From NCBI GenBank assembly GCA_963828815.1, contig CAWHGD010000002.1:2790001-2854000 (forward strand): 64,000 bases of DNA. Direction: 5' to 3'. Both the position numbers and the translations under genes were made by a program. A model generated the notes under the pieces. It had not been told where the DNA came from and did not search any database. It worked only from the letters and a program-made list of their open reading frames with translations. Position 1 is the stretch's first letter, and each line of letters starts with the position of its first letter. Source of the stretch: UBA877 sp963828815 (GTDB lineage Bacteria; Chloroflexota; Anaerolineae; Anaerolineales; Villigracilaceae). Shown here one piece after another: positions 53,809 through 62,780 of the stretch.

Positions 53809-55164
53809 ATGAAACTGAAGACATTCCATATGACCTCCCTGGGGTGTGCCAAGAACGATGTGGATTCCGATTCGATGACACGGTTGCTTGAACGCGATGG
53901 TTATCGATCTGTCTCCAACCCTCGGCAAGCCAGCATCCTTATCGTTAATACCTGCGGTTTTATTGGTCCGGCGCGTGAAGAATCTTATTCGATGCTGCAC
54001 AATCTGGTCACGAACAAGCAGCCGCATCAACTCGTCATCGCAGCCGGATGCCTCACCCAAAGGTACGGTGCTGAAGTAGCCCGACAGGTGCCCGGCGTGG
54101 ATGGGATTCTTGGGACTCGACGTTGGATGGATATTGTCGATTTGGTATTGAAGTTGCGAACCAGATCCGATTCTTTATCCAAATCAGAAATTCGTCCTGA
54201 ACCTCTCTACCACCTGCCTGAAACACCTGCCATTAATTCGGATGATGCCGGAGTGCTGCGTGCGAGCGTTTCGGGAGCCAGCGCTTACCTGAAAATCGCG
54301 GATGGCTGCCGCCGACCTTGTGCTTTCTGTGCCATTCCCCTTATCAAAGGTACTGCAGTAAGCCGTCCCATGGAGAGGATACTCGATGAAGCGCGCTACC
54401 TAATGGACCACGGTGTGCACGAAATTGTTCTGATCGCCCAGGATACCACTGATTACGGGTATGACCTTGGTATGAAAGACGGGCTTGCCATTCTACTGGA
54501 ACAAATGACCGCGAAAGTCCCGCAAATCGAGTGGATCCGGCTCATGTACAGTTTCCCCGGTTATGTCACGGACAGGTTGATCGATGTCATGGTCAACCGT
54601 CCACAAATTTTGCCCTATCTTGATATCCCCCTACAACATGCGGCGCCAGCCACGCTGACTCGCATGCGCCGCCCCGCCAATGTCGACTGGGTCCGGACCA
54701 CTCTCGCAAAATTGCGCCGCAGACTTCCCCGCCTGGCCATCCGTTCCACATTCATCGTTGGTTATCCCGGAGAAACGGATGAAGAATTCCAAGTCTTGAT
54801 GGATTTTCTCGAGGAAATGCGCTTCGACCGTGTGGGTGCTTTCAAATTCTCCTTTGAAACAGGGACTCCTTCCGAACCGCTTGGAGATCCGGTACCTGCT
54901 TCAGTTAAAGAAACCCGCTATCAAAGATTGATGGAACTCCAGCAAGGTATCTCCCTGCAGATCAACCAGTCCTGGGTGGGGCAGAAACTTGACGTATTGA
55001 TTGAAGGTCGGCAAAAGGGGATTTCCGTTGGCAGGTCTTACCGTGATGCTCCCGAAATAGACGGGATGGTATTCGTGGAAGGGAAAGCAGCGATTGGAAC
55101 CATCATCCCGGTGATTATTACCGGAGCAATGGTCTACGATCTGACAGGTATTCCAACCACCTAG
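53809..55164 (+). CDS. rimO: Ribosomal protein S12 methylthiotransferase RimO
   Basis: 451 residues. Radical-SAM enzyme that thiomethylates an Asp of S12. N-terminal UPF0004 domain with Cys in SLGCAKNDVDSD, NTCGFI and AAGCLTQRYG binding one Fe-S cluster; radical-SAM CxxxCxxC in CRRPCAFCAIP; C-terminal TRAM domain (about 385-450). DGCRRPCAFCAIPLIKG and the KNDVDSD pattern favour RimO over MiaB. Its end overlaps the convergent protease gene by 4 bases. Confidence 0.94.
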   Translation: MKLKTFHMTSLGCAKNDVDSDSMTRLLERDGYRSVSNPRQASILIVNTCGFIGPAREESYSMLHNLVTNKQPHQLVIAAGCLTQRYGAEVARQVPGVDGILGTRRWMDIVDLVLKLRTRSDSLSKSEIRPEPLYHLPETPAINSDDAGVLRASVSGASAYLKIADGCRRPCAFCAIPLIKGTAVSRPMERILDEARYLMDHGVHEIVLIAQDTTDYGYDLGMKDGLAILLEQMTAKVPQIEWIRLMYSFPGYVTDRLIDVMVNRPQILPYLDIPLQHAAPATLTRMRRPANVDWVRTTLAKLRRRLPRLAIRSTFIVGYPGETDEEFQVLMDFLEEMRFDRVGAFKFSFETGTPSEPLGDPVPASVKETRYQRLMELQQGISLQINQSWVGQKLDVLIEGRQKGISVGRSYRDAPEIDGMVFVEGKAAIGTIIPVIITGAMVYDLTGIPTT

Positions 55165-56117
55165 GATATTCCTGTCCCCGCTTCTTTATTATTCAATCCG
55201 GGGGGGGAATTGTCTTTACCTTTGAGACGCGGAGGTGGAATGAATATCAGCATGAATAGGACCAATCCGACGGTTGCAGCAATGACAGAATAAGTTGCAT
55301 CCAACTCTTTGACCGTGAACATCGAGGGTGTGGGCAAAACTGTCACGCTGTAATTGGCTACCAGTGCTGAAAATAAATTGTTGGCTATGTGCAATCCAAT
55401 CGCAAGCTCCAACCTCCCATCCCGTAGTGTGACAAAGGCCATCACAGCCCCTATGAAAAAGTAATAAAATCCCATCAATACAAAATTGATGCGTGCCTCC
55501 GGGTTCAACAAATGCGGAAGCATAAAAACCAACCCGGATAGGGCACTCAGGGTCCAGATATTCCGTAAACGAAGACCAATACTCTGCAGCAGATACCCGC
55601 GGAAGAACAGTTCTTCTGCCGATGCCTGGATGGGGATCAGGAGTAGAGCCAGGATTGAAAAGGGCAGGAATTGGCGGAAATTCAACGTCCAGATGTAGCG
55701 CCCGGGGTATAAGAAAACCTCCACCAGCGACATGACGCCAAGAAGCATCACCCAGACAATGAATCCCTGGAAGATCCGTCCCCATGAAATTCTTCGTTCG
55801 GGAGTGATCAAAGTTCGAAATGGACGCAAGTGGATGAAACGGATCGCCAGATAGATGCCGATCAGGAATAGAACCGATGCAGATAGGATTATTGCGAGGC
55901 TTACAACTGGTTCCACCCCGCTAAATTGACCTGTCGCTGAAACGGTTGTTTTTGGATTGCCATCCGTTGAAACGAGAAAAATCAGGATGACGCTGGGCAA
56001 GGCACCGATCACCTGCCATAAGAAGAGGATCAAGCCAATTGCCAGAATATGGCGCAACCATCCGATTCTCCCCAACCGCGCCAGGTCAAGATAAGTATTC
56101 ACTTTACTCTTTTCCAA
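55161..56117 (-). CDS. CPBP-family intramembrane metalloprotease
   Basis: 318 residues, about eight membrane helices. Family motifs are in order: EELFFR (E168, E169, R173), F198-x3-H202 (FMLPH) and H243-x3-N247 (HIANN). Relatives include type II CAAX prenyl proteases and bacteriocin-immunity proteins; the substrate is unknown. Final 25 residues are polar. Confidence 0.88.
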   Translation of the reverse strand: MEKSKVNTYLDLARLGRIGWLRHILAIGLILFLWQVIGALPSVILIFLVSTDGNPKTTVSATGQFSGVEPVVSLAIILSASVLFLIGIYLAIRFIHLRPFRTLITPERRISWGRIFQGFIVWVMLLGVMSLVEVFLYPGRYIWTLNFRQFLPFSILALLLIPIQASAEELFFRGYLLQSIGLRLRNIWTLSALSGLVFMLPHLLNPEARINFVLMGFYYFFIGAVMAFVTLRDGRLELAIGLHIANNLFSALVANYSVTVLPTPSMFTVKELDATYSVIAATVGLVLFMLIFIPPPRLKGKDNSPPGLNNKEAGTGIS

Positions 56118-56268
56118 ATTGGCAGGGGAGGCAATGGTTTTTCATTTCATTCCGCAAATAGGCGCTTTGATTGAATCAGGAACTATCTCGGGGCTGAAGA
56201 GTGATTATCACCTATGTTGTGAGCTGCCAGCTTCCCGGGAGGATCCTTAACACAAGGACACCGTGATG

Positions 56269-57396
56269 TTACGGATTCGGGGTTGCTGTTTCTATAGGAG
56301 TTTCAGTGGGAGTTTCCGTAGGTGTTTCCGTGGGGGTGCCGAGGGAAGTCGGGGTTTCTCCCGCCGCGGGTCCATGGCAATTGTTCGAAACTTCTGTGGC
56401 TGTAGGGTATGCAGTCGCATTTGATGGATCGTTCACAGAGAACGCAGCAGAAAATTGTTCTTCCGCCCGGCATGGATCCCCTGCAGCGATGTATTGGTCA
56501 GCGATCTTAAGGGTGGCTTCCACCCATCGCCGTGTAGCATTCTTGCAGGATGAATCGGACATATTCGGATACCCTGCCATCACCTGGGCAAAGAAATTCT
56601 GTGCCTGGAACCAATCCTGGTCCCAATAACTGGCTGCAATGATATAAAGGCGGGAATAGGTTCGCAGACTCTCAGCAAATGCGTCCAGGTTTCCATCGCC
56701 GACGAAATGTTCAGCCAGGGTCAAATCGTAGATCCCGCCTTCCAGGTTGATATCCTGGCAGGCAGCGGTGATCTTTTCCACGCCGCGTTCGCGCAAAGCC
56801 ATATAATACATCCCGTCCACTTGTGCTGTCCGGTAGGAAGGAGAAACCTTTCGGAGTGAATCCAGGTTGGAAATTGCGCCATTCCAATCTTTGGTATTGA
56901 GCAATTGAAGAGCAGTTGTAAAGATCTCCTCTGCCCCGCGCATATCGGGTGTTGGAGTTACGAGCGGAGTGGGAGAAAATAAAGGTGTGGGAGAAATCTG
57001 CATTTTGAGGATCAGGTCTGTATAGGCAGCCTGGATCCCGGGAAAATTCGGATCGGTGCGCATGATGAAATCGAAATACTGCAAGGCAAGTTCATAATTG
57101 CCGGAGTTCATTGCCTCGGTTCCCAGTTGGTACTGCTCTTCGAGTTGCTCGGTTAATACAGTTTTTTGGGCAGCATAGCGCTGACCCATGCCGGAACCAT
57201 ATCCTCCCAACAAACCAATGCTGATCAAGGTAACCACGGACAGGATCACCAACCAGGTTGGGAATTTCTTTCCTGAAGAGGGTATCGGCTTTCCACCCCT
57301 GGGTACATTTGGCAGCGTTTCCCCCTGGACCAGGTTGGGTTGAGTCTCAGACAACGGGTTGTTCGGTTGCGTATCCTTCAATTCTGCATCAGGCAT
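56269..57396 (-). CDS. Membrane-anchored TPR-like repeat protein
   Basis: 375 residues. Polar cytoplasmic start with repeated Thr-Gln/Leu-Pro patterns (about 1-45, DTQPNN, ETQPNL, ETLPNV), which are possible phosphothreonine sites for FHA proteins. One membrane helix (about 48-68) and an outside region with TPR-like helices follow (EQYQLGTEAMNSGNYELALQ, LLNTKDWNGAISNLDSLRK). The tail repeats Thr-Glu-Thr-Pro, encoded by imperfect 12-base repeats at about 56290-56340. Four Cys in the outside part could form disulfides. Function unknown; it lies next to murJ on the same strand. Confidence 0.75.
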   Translation of the reverse strand: MPDAELKDTQPNNPLSETQPNLVQGETLPNVPRGGKPIPSSGKKFPTWLVILSVVTLISIGLLGGYGSGMGQRYAAQKTVLTEQLEEQYQLGTEAMNSGNYELALQYFDFIMRTDPNFPGIQAAYTDLILKMQISPTPLFSPTPLVTPTPDMRGAEEIFTTALQLLNTKDWNGAISNLDSLRKVSPSYRTAQVDGMYYMALRERGVEKITAACQDINLEGGIYDLTLAEHFVGDGNLDAFAESLRTYSRLYIIAASYWDQDWFQAQNFFAQVMAGYPNMSDSSCKNATRRWVEATLKIADQYIAAGDPCRAEEQFSAAFSVNDPSNATAYPTATEVSNNCHGPAAGETPTSLGTPTETPTETPTETPIETATPNP

Positions 57397-57417
57397 GGCG
57401 GCGATTATACTCCAAGA

Positions 57418-58944
57418 TTACAGGTGAACCATAAGCCGGACTTCTTTCCAAATAAATGGGAGAACAGAAGCAGCCCCGCCAACCATTGCGACCAGGGCGG
57501 TAAATATCGATGGAAGTGGCAGGTACTTCATAATGGCATAAGCCACAACCCCTCCGGTAATGGCTGCAAGCATCGCCCGAATTAAGGTACCTTCCATTTT
57601 TAACAAACCGGGGAATAAACGATTCTGGATGGATAGCAGTACGATAGCCTGAATGGTAAATGTGATCGCTGCCGCGATGGGAATTCCTGGCAGACCAACC
57701 CGGTTGGATAACAACCATGCTAAAAGAACGAACAGCACCGCTTGAATGATCGCCGCCAGCATGGGTGTTCTCGTATTCTGGTTGGCATAGAATGACCTGA
57801 CGGCTGTCTCCAGCCAGGCATCACCCAGCAGACCTGCCAGAAAAGCCCATGTGCACCAGGTGACCAGGTTGAGTCTGGCTGGTTCAAAGCCAAAGAAACC
57901 TTCCACCAATGGGCGAACGCCAACAGCCAGTAAAGCCGCTCCCGGGAGGCTGATCGCCAGCATCACGCGCAGGGCACGGTTGACGGTCGATCGAAAGGCA
58001 TCTTTATCACCTCGGTTGATGAACTCAGCAAGTGTGGGCAGCAGGCTGATCGCGATGGATGTCCCGATGATGGTCTCGGGAACTTGCTGAATGGTCCATC
58101 CCAAATTAAGCGCTCCAATGCCTGCTTCACCAAAACGGGATGCCAGGCTGTCGCGGGCGACAAAATAAGCCTGGATGCTTGCCATCGTCAGCACCCGCGG
58201 CCAGAGCAGGATCAGCACTCGCAGAACACCGGGGGATCTAATTCCAATGACCGGCCTCCAACGGAATTGGAAGCGGATCAAACCAGGCACCTGGATCAGC
58301 AGATGCAGACCGGCTCCCAGGATGACGCCATATACCATCCCGTAGAGTCCCAATCCGAAAGCTGGGAGAGTGATCGGACCCAGTTGGAAACCGTGAGCCG
58401 GAGTGAGGATGGTCACTCCGAAGATCTGCCCAAGGTTGTAGAAAATTGGAGCCAGGGCAGGGAGCAGGAAATGCTTGTTTGCCTGAAGTCCCGACATGAT
58501 CAGACCGCTGATCGAAAAAAGCAGAATGGCAAGCAGGTCGAGGCGCATCAATGATGCCGTTAATAACTGCTTTCCAATACTGAAGTGCGGAACGATGATA
58601 TAGCGAACCAAAGGCTCTGAGAAGGCGATAATGATCGCGGATACCACAGCGGTGAGCAGGAAAGCCAGGTTGATCACCCGCGCAAAGAGATCCCAGGCAG
58701 CAGACCGCCCTTTTTGATCCAGGTATTCACGCAATACCGGAATGAAAGCCATTCCCAGCGCACCCCCCGATAACAGGGCGGAAAGATAGTCCGGGATATT
58801 ATTGGATGCTCCAAAAATCCCCATTCCTTCCAACCCGACGATCTTGTTAAAGAGCAGTGATTTAATGAACGCCAGTACTTTGTCAAATGAAAACAGGAAT
58901 GCCAGCATGAACGAGGTGCGGGTGAGTTGCGAAAATTTATGCAT
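57418..58944 (-). CDS. murJ: Lipid II flippase MurJ (MviN)
   Basis: 508 residues, about 14 membrane helices. It flips lipid II to the outside. MATE/MVF-fold motifs: RTSFMLAFLFSFDKVLAFIKS, SGGALGMAFIPVL, LGWTIQQVPETIIGTSIAISLLPTLAEF and AVRSFYANQNTRTPML. It starts 43 bases after the HAL-family gene and is followed by the TPR protein gene after 21 bases. No pseudokinase tail is present. Confidence 0.93.
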   Translation of the reverse strand: MHKFSQLTRTSFMLAFLFSFDKVLAFIKSLLFNKIVGLEGMGIFGASNNIPDYLSALLSGGALGMAFIPVLREYLDQKGRSAAWDLFARVINLAFLLTAVVSAIIIAFSEPLVRYIIVPHFSIGKQLLTASLMRLDLLAILLFSISGLIMSGLQANKHFLLPALAPIFYNLGQIFGVTILTPAHGFQLGPITLPAFGLGLYGMVYGVILGAGLHLLIQVPGLIRFQFRWRPVIGIRSPGVLRVLILLWPRVLTMASIQAYFVARDSLASRFGEAGIGALNLGWTIQQVPETIIGTSIAISLLPTLAEFINRGDKDAFRSTVNRALRVMLAISLPGAALLAVGVRPLVEGFFGFEPARLNLVTWCTWAFLAGLLGDAWLETAVRSFYANQNTRTPMLAAIIQAVLFVLLAWLLSNRVGLPGIPIAAAITFTIQAIVLLSIQNRLFPGLLKMEGTLIRAMLAAITGGVVAYAIMKYLPLPSIFTALVAMVGGAASVLPFIWKEVRLMVHL

Positions 58945-58987
58945 GGATGATTTTTTTTCGACGTTAAAAGTCCAGACAGTTTTACTA

Positions 58988-60514
58988 TTATCCTGCCAAA
59001 TCCCCGATTTCCTTCTCCACTTCCTCCAGGATCAAACCTGATTGAACAACCGCTTTCATTTTATTATGGTCAGGGAAGAGAGGCCGGTCCTCCTCGAGGT
59101 GGTTCACATGCTTCCGGATGACCTCCCGCGCCTTCTGGGTTCCCTTTCCGGGATTGAAATCGCGAAAATCCAGAGCCTGGGCAGCTGCCATGAACTCGAT
59201 TCCCAGCACTCCGAATGCATTATCGAGGATCTGACCATTCTTTAGCGCGGTATTCATGCCCATCGATACGAAATCCTCCTGGTCCGCAGCTGCCGGGATC
59301 GACTGGATGCTGGCAGGAGCAGAGAGGATCCGCTGTTCCACAATGAGATGGTCGGCAGTGTACTGGCTGAGCATCAAGCCCGAAAAGAATCCAGGATTGT
59401 GTGCCAGGAAATCAGGCAAGCCCTGCGAAAGGGCGGGGTTGGTAAGTCGGTTCAGCCGGCGTTCAGCCATCACGCACACCATGGTGATGGCGATACCGGC
59501 CATATCCATGGGCAAAGCCACCGGGGACCCCTGGAAGTTCGCACCGGTCAGGGTCAATTTCATTTCCGGTATGAAAATTGGGTTGTCACCCACGCCATTT
59601 AATTCGATTTCAACCTGGCTCCTGGCATAGGCTATCGCATCACGCGCCGCGCCGATGACCTGCGGAGTGGAGCGCATGGAATAGGCATCCTGCACCTTGG
59701 TTTTCATTTTTCCGGTGGCGAGATCCGACCCGGCAATGATTTTCATCAAATTACCAGCTGAAGTCACAGCCCCTTTAAAACCGCGCAGTTCGTGGAGCAG
59801 GGAATTATAAGGTTTCAAATTTCCCAGAAGAGCCTCGATCGACATCGCTGCGGCTATCTCAGCCTGCTTGAGCAAGCGTTCCATTTCGTAAATGTGGATG
59901 GCTGACATGGCTGTCAGCAGGTTGGAACCGTTGATGGCTGCCAATCCATCCCGGGCGTGGAGACCCGGCACAGCGATACCGGCACGAGCCATCGCTTCTT
60001 TACCCGGGATTCGCTTGCCTTTATAGAAGGCTTCCCCCTCCCCCAGCAGGAGCAGCATGGCCTGTGCCATGGGAGCCAGGTCACCACTGGCACCGACCGA
60101 GCCCTTGTTGCAGACAACCGGTGTGACACCTTTATTAAGCATTTCAACCAGGGTCAGCGTGATTTCCGGGCGGCAGCCGGAATTCCCGTGGGCATGGACA
60201 TTGATCCGTCCAGCCAGTGCGGCGCGCACCTGTTCAGCTGGAACCGGGTCACCGATCCCGGCGGCATGGTTGTAGATTAGATATTTCTGAAATTCCTTTA
60301 CCTGATCATCCGAAAGGATCTTCTCTGAAAATTCACCTATTCCGGTGTTGGTACCATACATGACCTCATGGGCAGCCAGTTTCTCCTCCAGCATGTTCCG
60401 ACATACGCGGATACGCTCCAGGGCAGCCGGGGAGATTTCCACCTTTTCACCGTGCAGTGCAACCGCGACAAGGTTTTCGATCGTCAATGAAGTGCCGTCA
60501 AGGATGATTGTCAT
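58988..60514 (-). CDS. hutH: Histidine ammonia-lyase family enzyme
   Basis: 508 residues. Members remove ammonia from an aromatic amino acid using an MIO group formed from Ala-Ser-Gly, here A142-S143-G144 in GSVGASGDLAPMA. YGTNTGIGEFS and the H in NHAAGIGDP are placed as in HAL. The later QED motif is kept but reads QEDFVSMG, where HAL usually has QEDHVSMG. No hutU or hutI gene is adjacent, so a different aromatic substrate (Tyr or Phe) or an aminomutase cannot be excluded. Family certain, substrate likely His but not proven. Confidence 0.82.
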   Translation of the reverse strand: MTIILDGTSLTIENLVAVALHGEKVEISPAALERIRVCRNMLEEKLAAHEVMYGTNTGIGEFSEKILSDDQVKEFQKYLIYNHAAGIGDPVPAEQVRAALAGRINVHAHGNSGCRPEITLTLVEMLNKGVTPVVCNKGSVGASGDLAPMAQAMLLLLGEGEAFYKGKRIPGKEAMARAGIAVPGLHARDGLAAINGSNLLTAMSAIHIYEMERLLKQAEIAAAMSIEALLGNLKPYNSLLHELRGFKGAVTSAGNLMKIIAGSDLATGKMKTKVQDAYSMRSTPQVIGAARDAIAYARSQVEIELNGVGDNPIFIPEMKLTLTGANFQGSPVALPMDMAGIAITMVCVMAERRLNRLTNPALSQGLPDFLAHNPGFFSGLMLSQYTADHLIVEQRILSAPASIQSIPAAADQEDFVSMGMNTALKNGQILDNAFGVLGIEFMAAAQALDFRDFNPGKGTQKAREVIRKHVNHLEEDRPLFPDHNKMKAVVQSGLILEEVEKEIGDLAG

Positions 60515-60758
60515 GAAATTCTCCTATTGAAATCATGTGCCTTGATTTTACTCCCATATCCTGTCCTGGATATTTGTTCCTGAACAGCAAGTGGAGATTT
60601 GCCTGCCAGGCAACCATTGTATAATAAATCTGATTTTGCACTGGATATGAGAAATGGGCGGCCCCTGATCGTTCCACCTGCCGTGTGCAGGATTAGCAGG
60701 TAGTCAGGTTCTTGTATTTTTTTCTTATTGGTTTTCACGATGATCAATGGAGTTGAGA

Positions 60759-61304
60759 ATGACCACATTTTTCGCCTTGCTAAGGGGAATCAATGTAAGC
60801 GGGAAAAACCGCATTCGCATGCCAGAACTAAAAAACACATTTGAATCGTTAAAATTATCCAGGGTGGAGACATATATTCAAAGCGGCAATGTGATCTTCG
60901 ATTGCGAAGGAATTGATCCTGAGAATCTCACCAGGTTAATCGAGTTGAGGATTGTTGAATCCTTTGGTTCTTCCGTGCAAGTGCTGTTACGAGATGCAGA
61001 CAACCTTCAAAGAATCGTTGAAAACAATCCCTTTCGCCCTGAGGTGAAATTCAGTCCTGAAAAACTTCACATTACCTTCCTGTCCGAAGAAGCTCGATCG
61101 CAGGAATCGACGGTATCAGGAAAACAGAACGACGATGAATTTCAACGAAAGGATTGTGAGGTTTATCTTTATTGTCCCAATGGATACGGCAGGACAAAAT
61201 TCACCAATGCCTATTTTGAAAAGGTGATGGGGGTTCCTGCCACGACCAGGAACTGGAAGACTGTGAACACCCTTATCGAGATCGCAAATAAGAGGTTGTC
61301 ATGA
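60759..61304 (+). CDS. DUF1697 family protein
   Basis: 181 residues from the ATG at 60759 (GGAG six bases upstream; the frame opens at 60747 inside that site). FFALLRGINVSGKNRIRMPEL at the start and ETYIQSGNVIF are the family signature; TKFTNAYFEKVMGVPATTRNWKTV ends it. No biochemical function is known for the family. Its stop overlaps the fumC start as ATGA. Confidence 0.9.
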   Translation: MTTFFALLRGINVSGKNRIRMPELKNTFESLKLSRVETYIQSGNVIFDCEGIDPENLTRLIELRIVESFGSSVQVLLRDADNLQRIVENNPFRPEVKFSPEKLHITFLSEEARSQESTVSGKQNDDEFQRKDCEVYLYCPNGYGRTKFTNAYFEKVMGVPATTRNWKTVNTLIEIANKRLS

Positions 61305-62704
61305 CAAAAAAAATGATCAAGACCAGGACCGAATCGGATTCTCTTGGCACAATCAATGTTCCCGAGGATAATTTATGGGGCGCACAAACCCAGCGTGCCT
61401 TGCAAAACTTTGAAATTGGGGACGAACGCCTGCCTCGACCTTTTATCAGGGCATTGGGTATCGTGAAGCGCTGTGCTGCGTTGACAAATATCGCCATGCA
61501 TTCTCTCGATAAAAGGATAGGCGCTGCGATCGTGGAGGCATCCCGGGATGTGATCGAAGGCAGGATGGACGATCAATTTCCACTGGTCATATGGCAGACC
61601 GGTTCTGGAACACAATCGAACATGAATGCCAACGAAGTAATCGCCAATCTCGCCATTCAGCAGTTGGGTGGAAAACTTGGTTCCAGGAAACCGGTCCATC
61701 CGAACGATCACGTGAACCTGAGCCAATCGTCAAATGATGTTTTCCCGACCGCTATGCATATCGCCACGGTGGAGCAATTGGTTCACTGCCTGATCCCGGC
61801 GCTCGAGTACCTGCTCCAGGCCTTGATCAATAAAACACAGGCATGGTCCGACATCGTCAAGATCGGACGGACTCATTTACAGGATGCCACACCGATCACG
61901 CTGGGCCAGGAATTTTCTGGTTTTGCAGCCCAGGTAGGACTTGGGATTGACCGCGTAAATGACAGCCTGAAACGATTGTATCCTCTCGCCCAGGGTGGCA
62001 CAGCCGTCGGCACAGGATTGAACTCAAAGCCTGGTTTTGGTGAGCAGTTCGCCCTCGAAGTGGCGAATTTTACTAATTTACCTTTCAACTCTGCCCCAAA
62101 CAAATTCGAAGCCCAATCTGCCCACGATGCAATGGTGGAAATATCAGGGGTGCTCAACACCCTGGCGGTGAGCCTGAATAAAATCTGCAATGATATTCGC
62201 CTGCTCGCTTCCGGTCCTCGTTCCGGATTGGGTGAACTGAAATTACCCGAAAATGAGCCGGGTTCTTCCATCATGCCGGGCAAAGTAAATCCGACGCAGT
62301 GTGAAGCCATGAGCATGGTTTGCGCACAGGTCATGGGTAATCACACCACGGTCACTTTTGCAGGTGCCCAGGGACAATTGGAACTCAATGTCTATAAACC
62401 GGTAATAATTTTTAATGTTTTGCAGTCCATCCGCCTGCTCAGTGATGCCGCGCGTAGCCTGACCGATCATTGCATCCTGGGGATCGAACCAAATCTCGAC
62501 CGGATCACGGCATTTGTGGAACAATCGCTCATGCTTGTCACGGCGCTTACCCCTCATATCGGTCACGACAAGGCAGCAATGATCGCGAGAAAGGCGCTGA
62601 AAAATGGAAGTACCTTGAGGGAAGAGGCGGTTGCCAGTGGTTACTTATCTGCTGAGGAATATGACAGGTATATCCGCCCTGAAGAAATGATCCATCCGAA
62701 ATGA
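61301..62704 (+). CDS. fumC: Class II fumarate hydratase
   Basis: 467 residues. Interconverts fumarate and malate in the TCA cycle. Motifs: TGSGTQSNMNANEVIANLA, HPNDHVNLSQSSNDVFPTAMHIA, KIGRTHLQDATPITLGQEFSGF and the superfamily signature GSSIMPGKVNPTQCE. Length is normal. Translationally coupled to the DUF1697 gene. Confidence 0.96.
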   Translation: MTKKMIKTRTESDSLGTINVPEDNLWGAQTQRALQNFEIGDERLPRPFIRALGIVKRCAALTNIAMHSLDKRIGAAIVEASRDVIEGRMDDQFPLVIWQTGSGTQSNMNANEVIANLAIQQLGGKLGSRKPVHPNDHVNLSQSSNDVFPTAMHIATVEQLVHCLIPALEYLLQALINKTQAWSDIVKIGRTHLQDATPITLGQEFSGFAAQVGLGIDRVNDSLKRLYPLAQGGTAVGTGLNSKPGFGEQFALEVANFTNLPFNSAPNKFEAQSAHDAMVEISGVLNTLAVSLNKICNDIRLLASGPRSGLGELKLPENEPGSSIMPGKVNPTQCEAMSMVCAQVMGNHTTVTFAGAQGQLELNVYKPVIIFNVLQSIRLLSDAARSLTDHCILGIEPNLDRITAFVEQSLMLVTALTPHIGHDKAAMIARKALKNGSTLREEAVASGYLSAEEYDRYIRPEEMIHPK

Positions 62705-62780
62705 TCCCTGAAACTCCATTGATTATTGATGAGGTCGCAAGTTATTGCTTGGAAATTGATGATTAGTTTTTGGATCTGGA

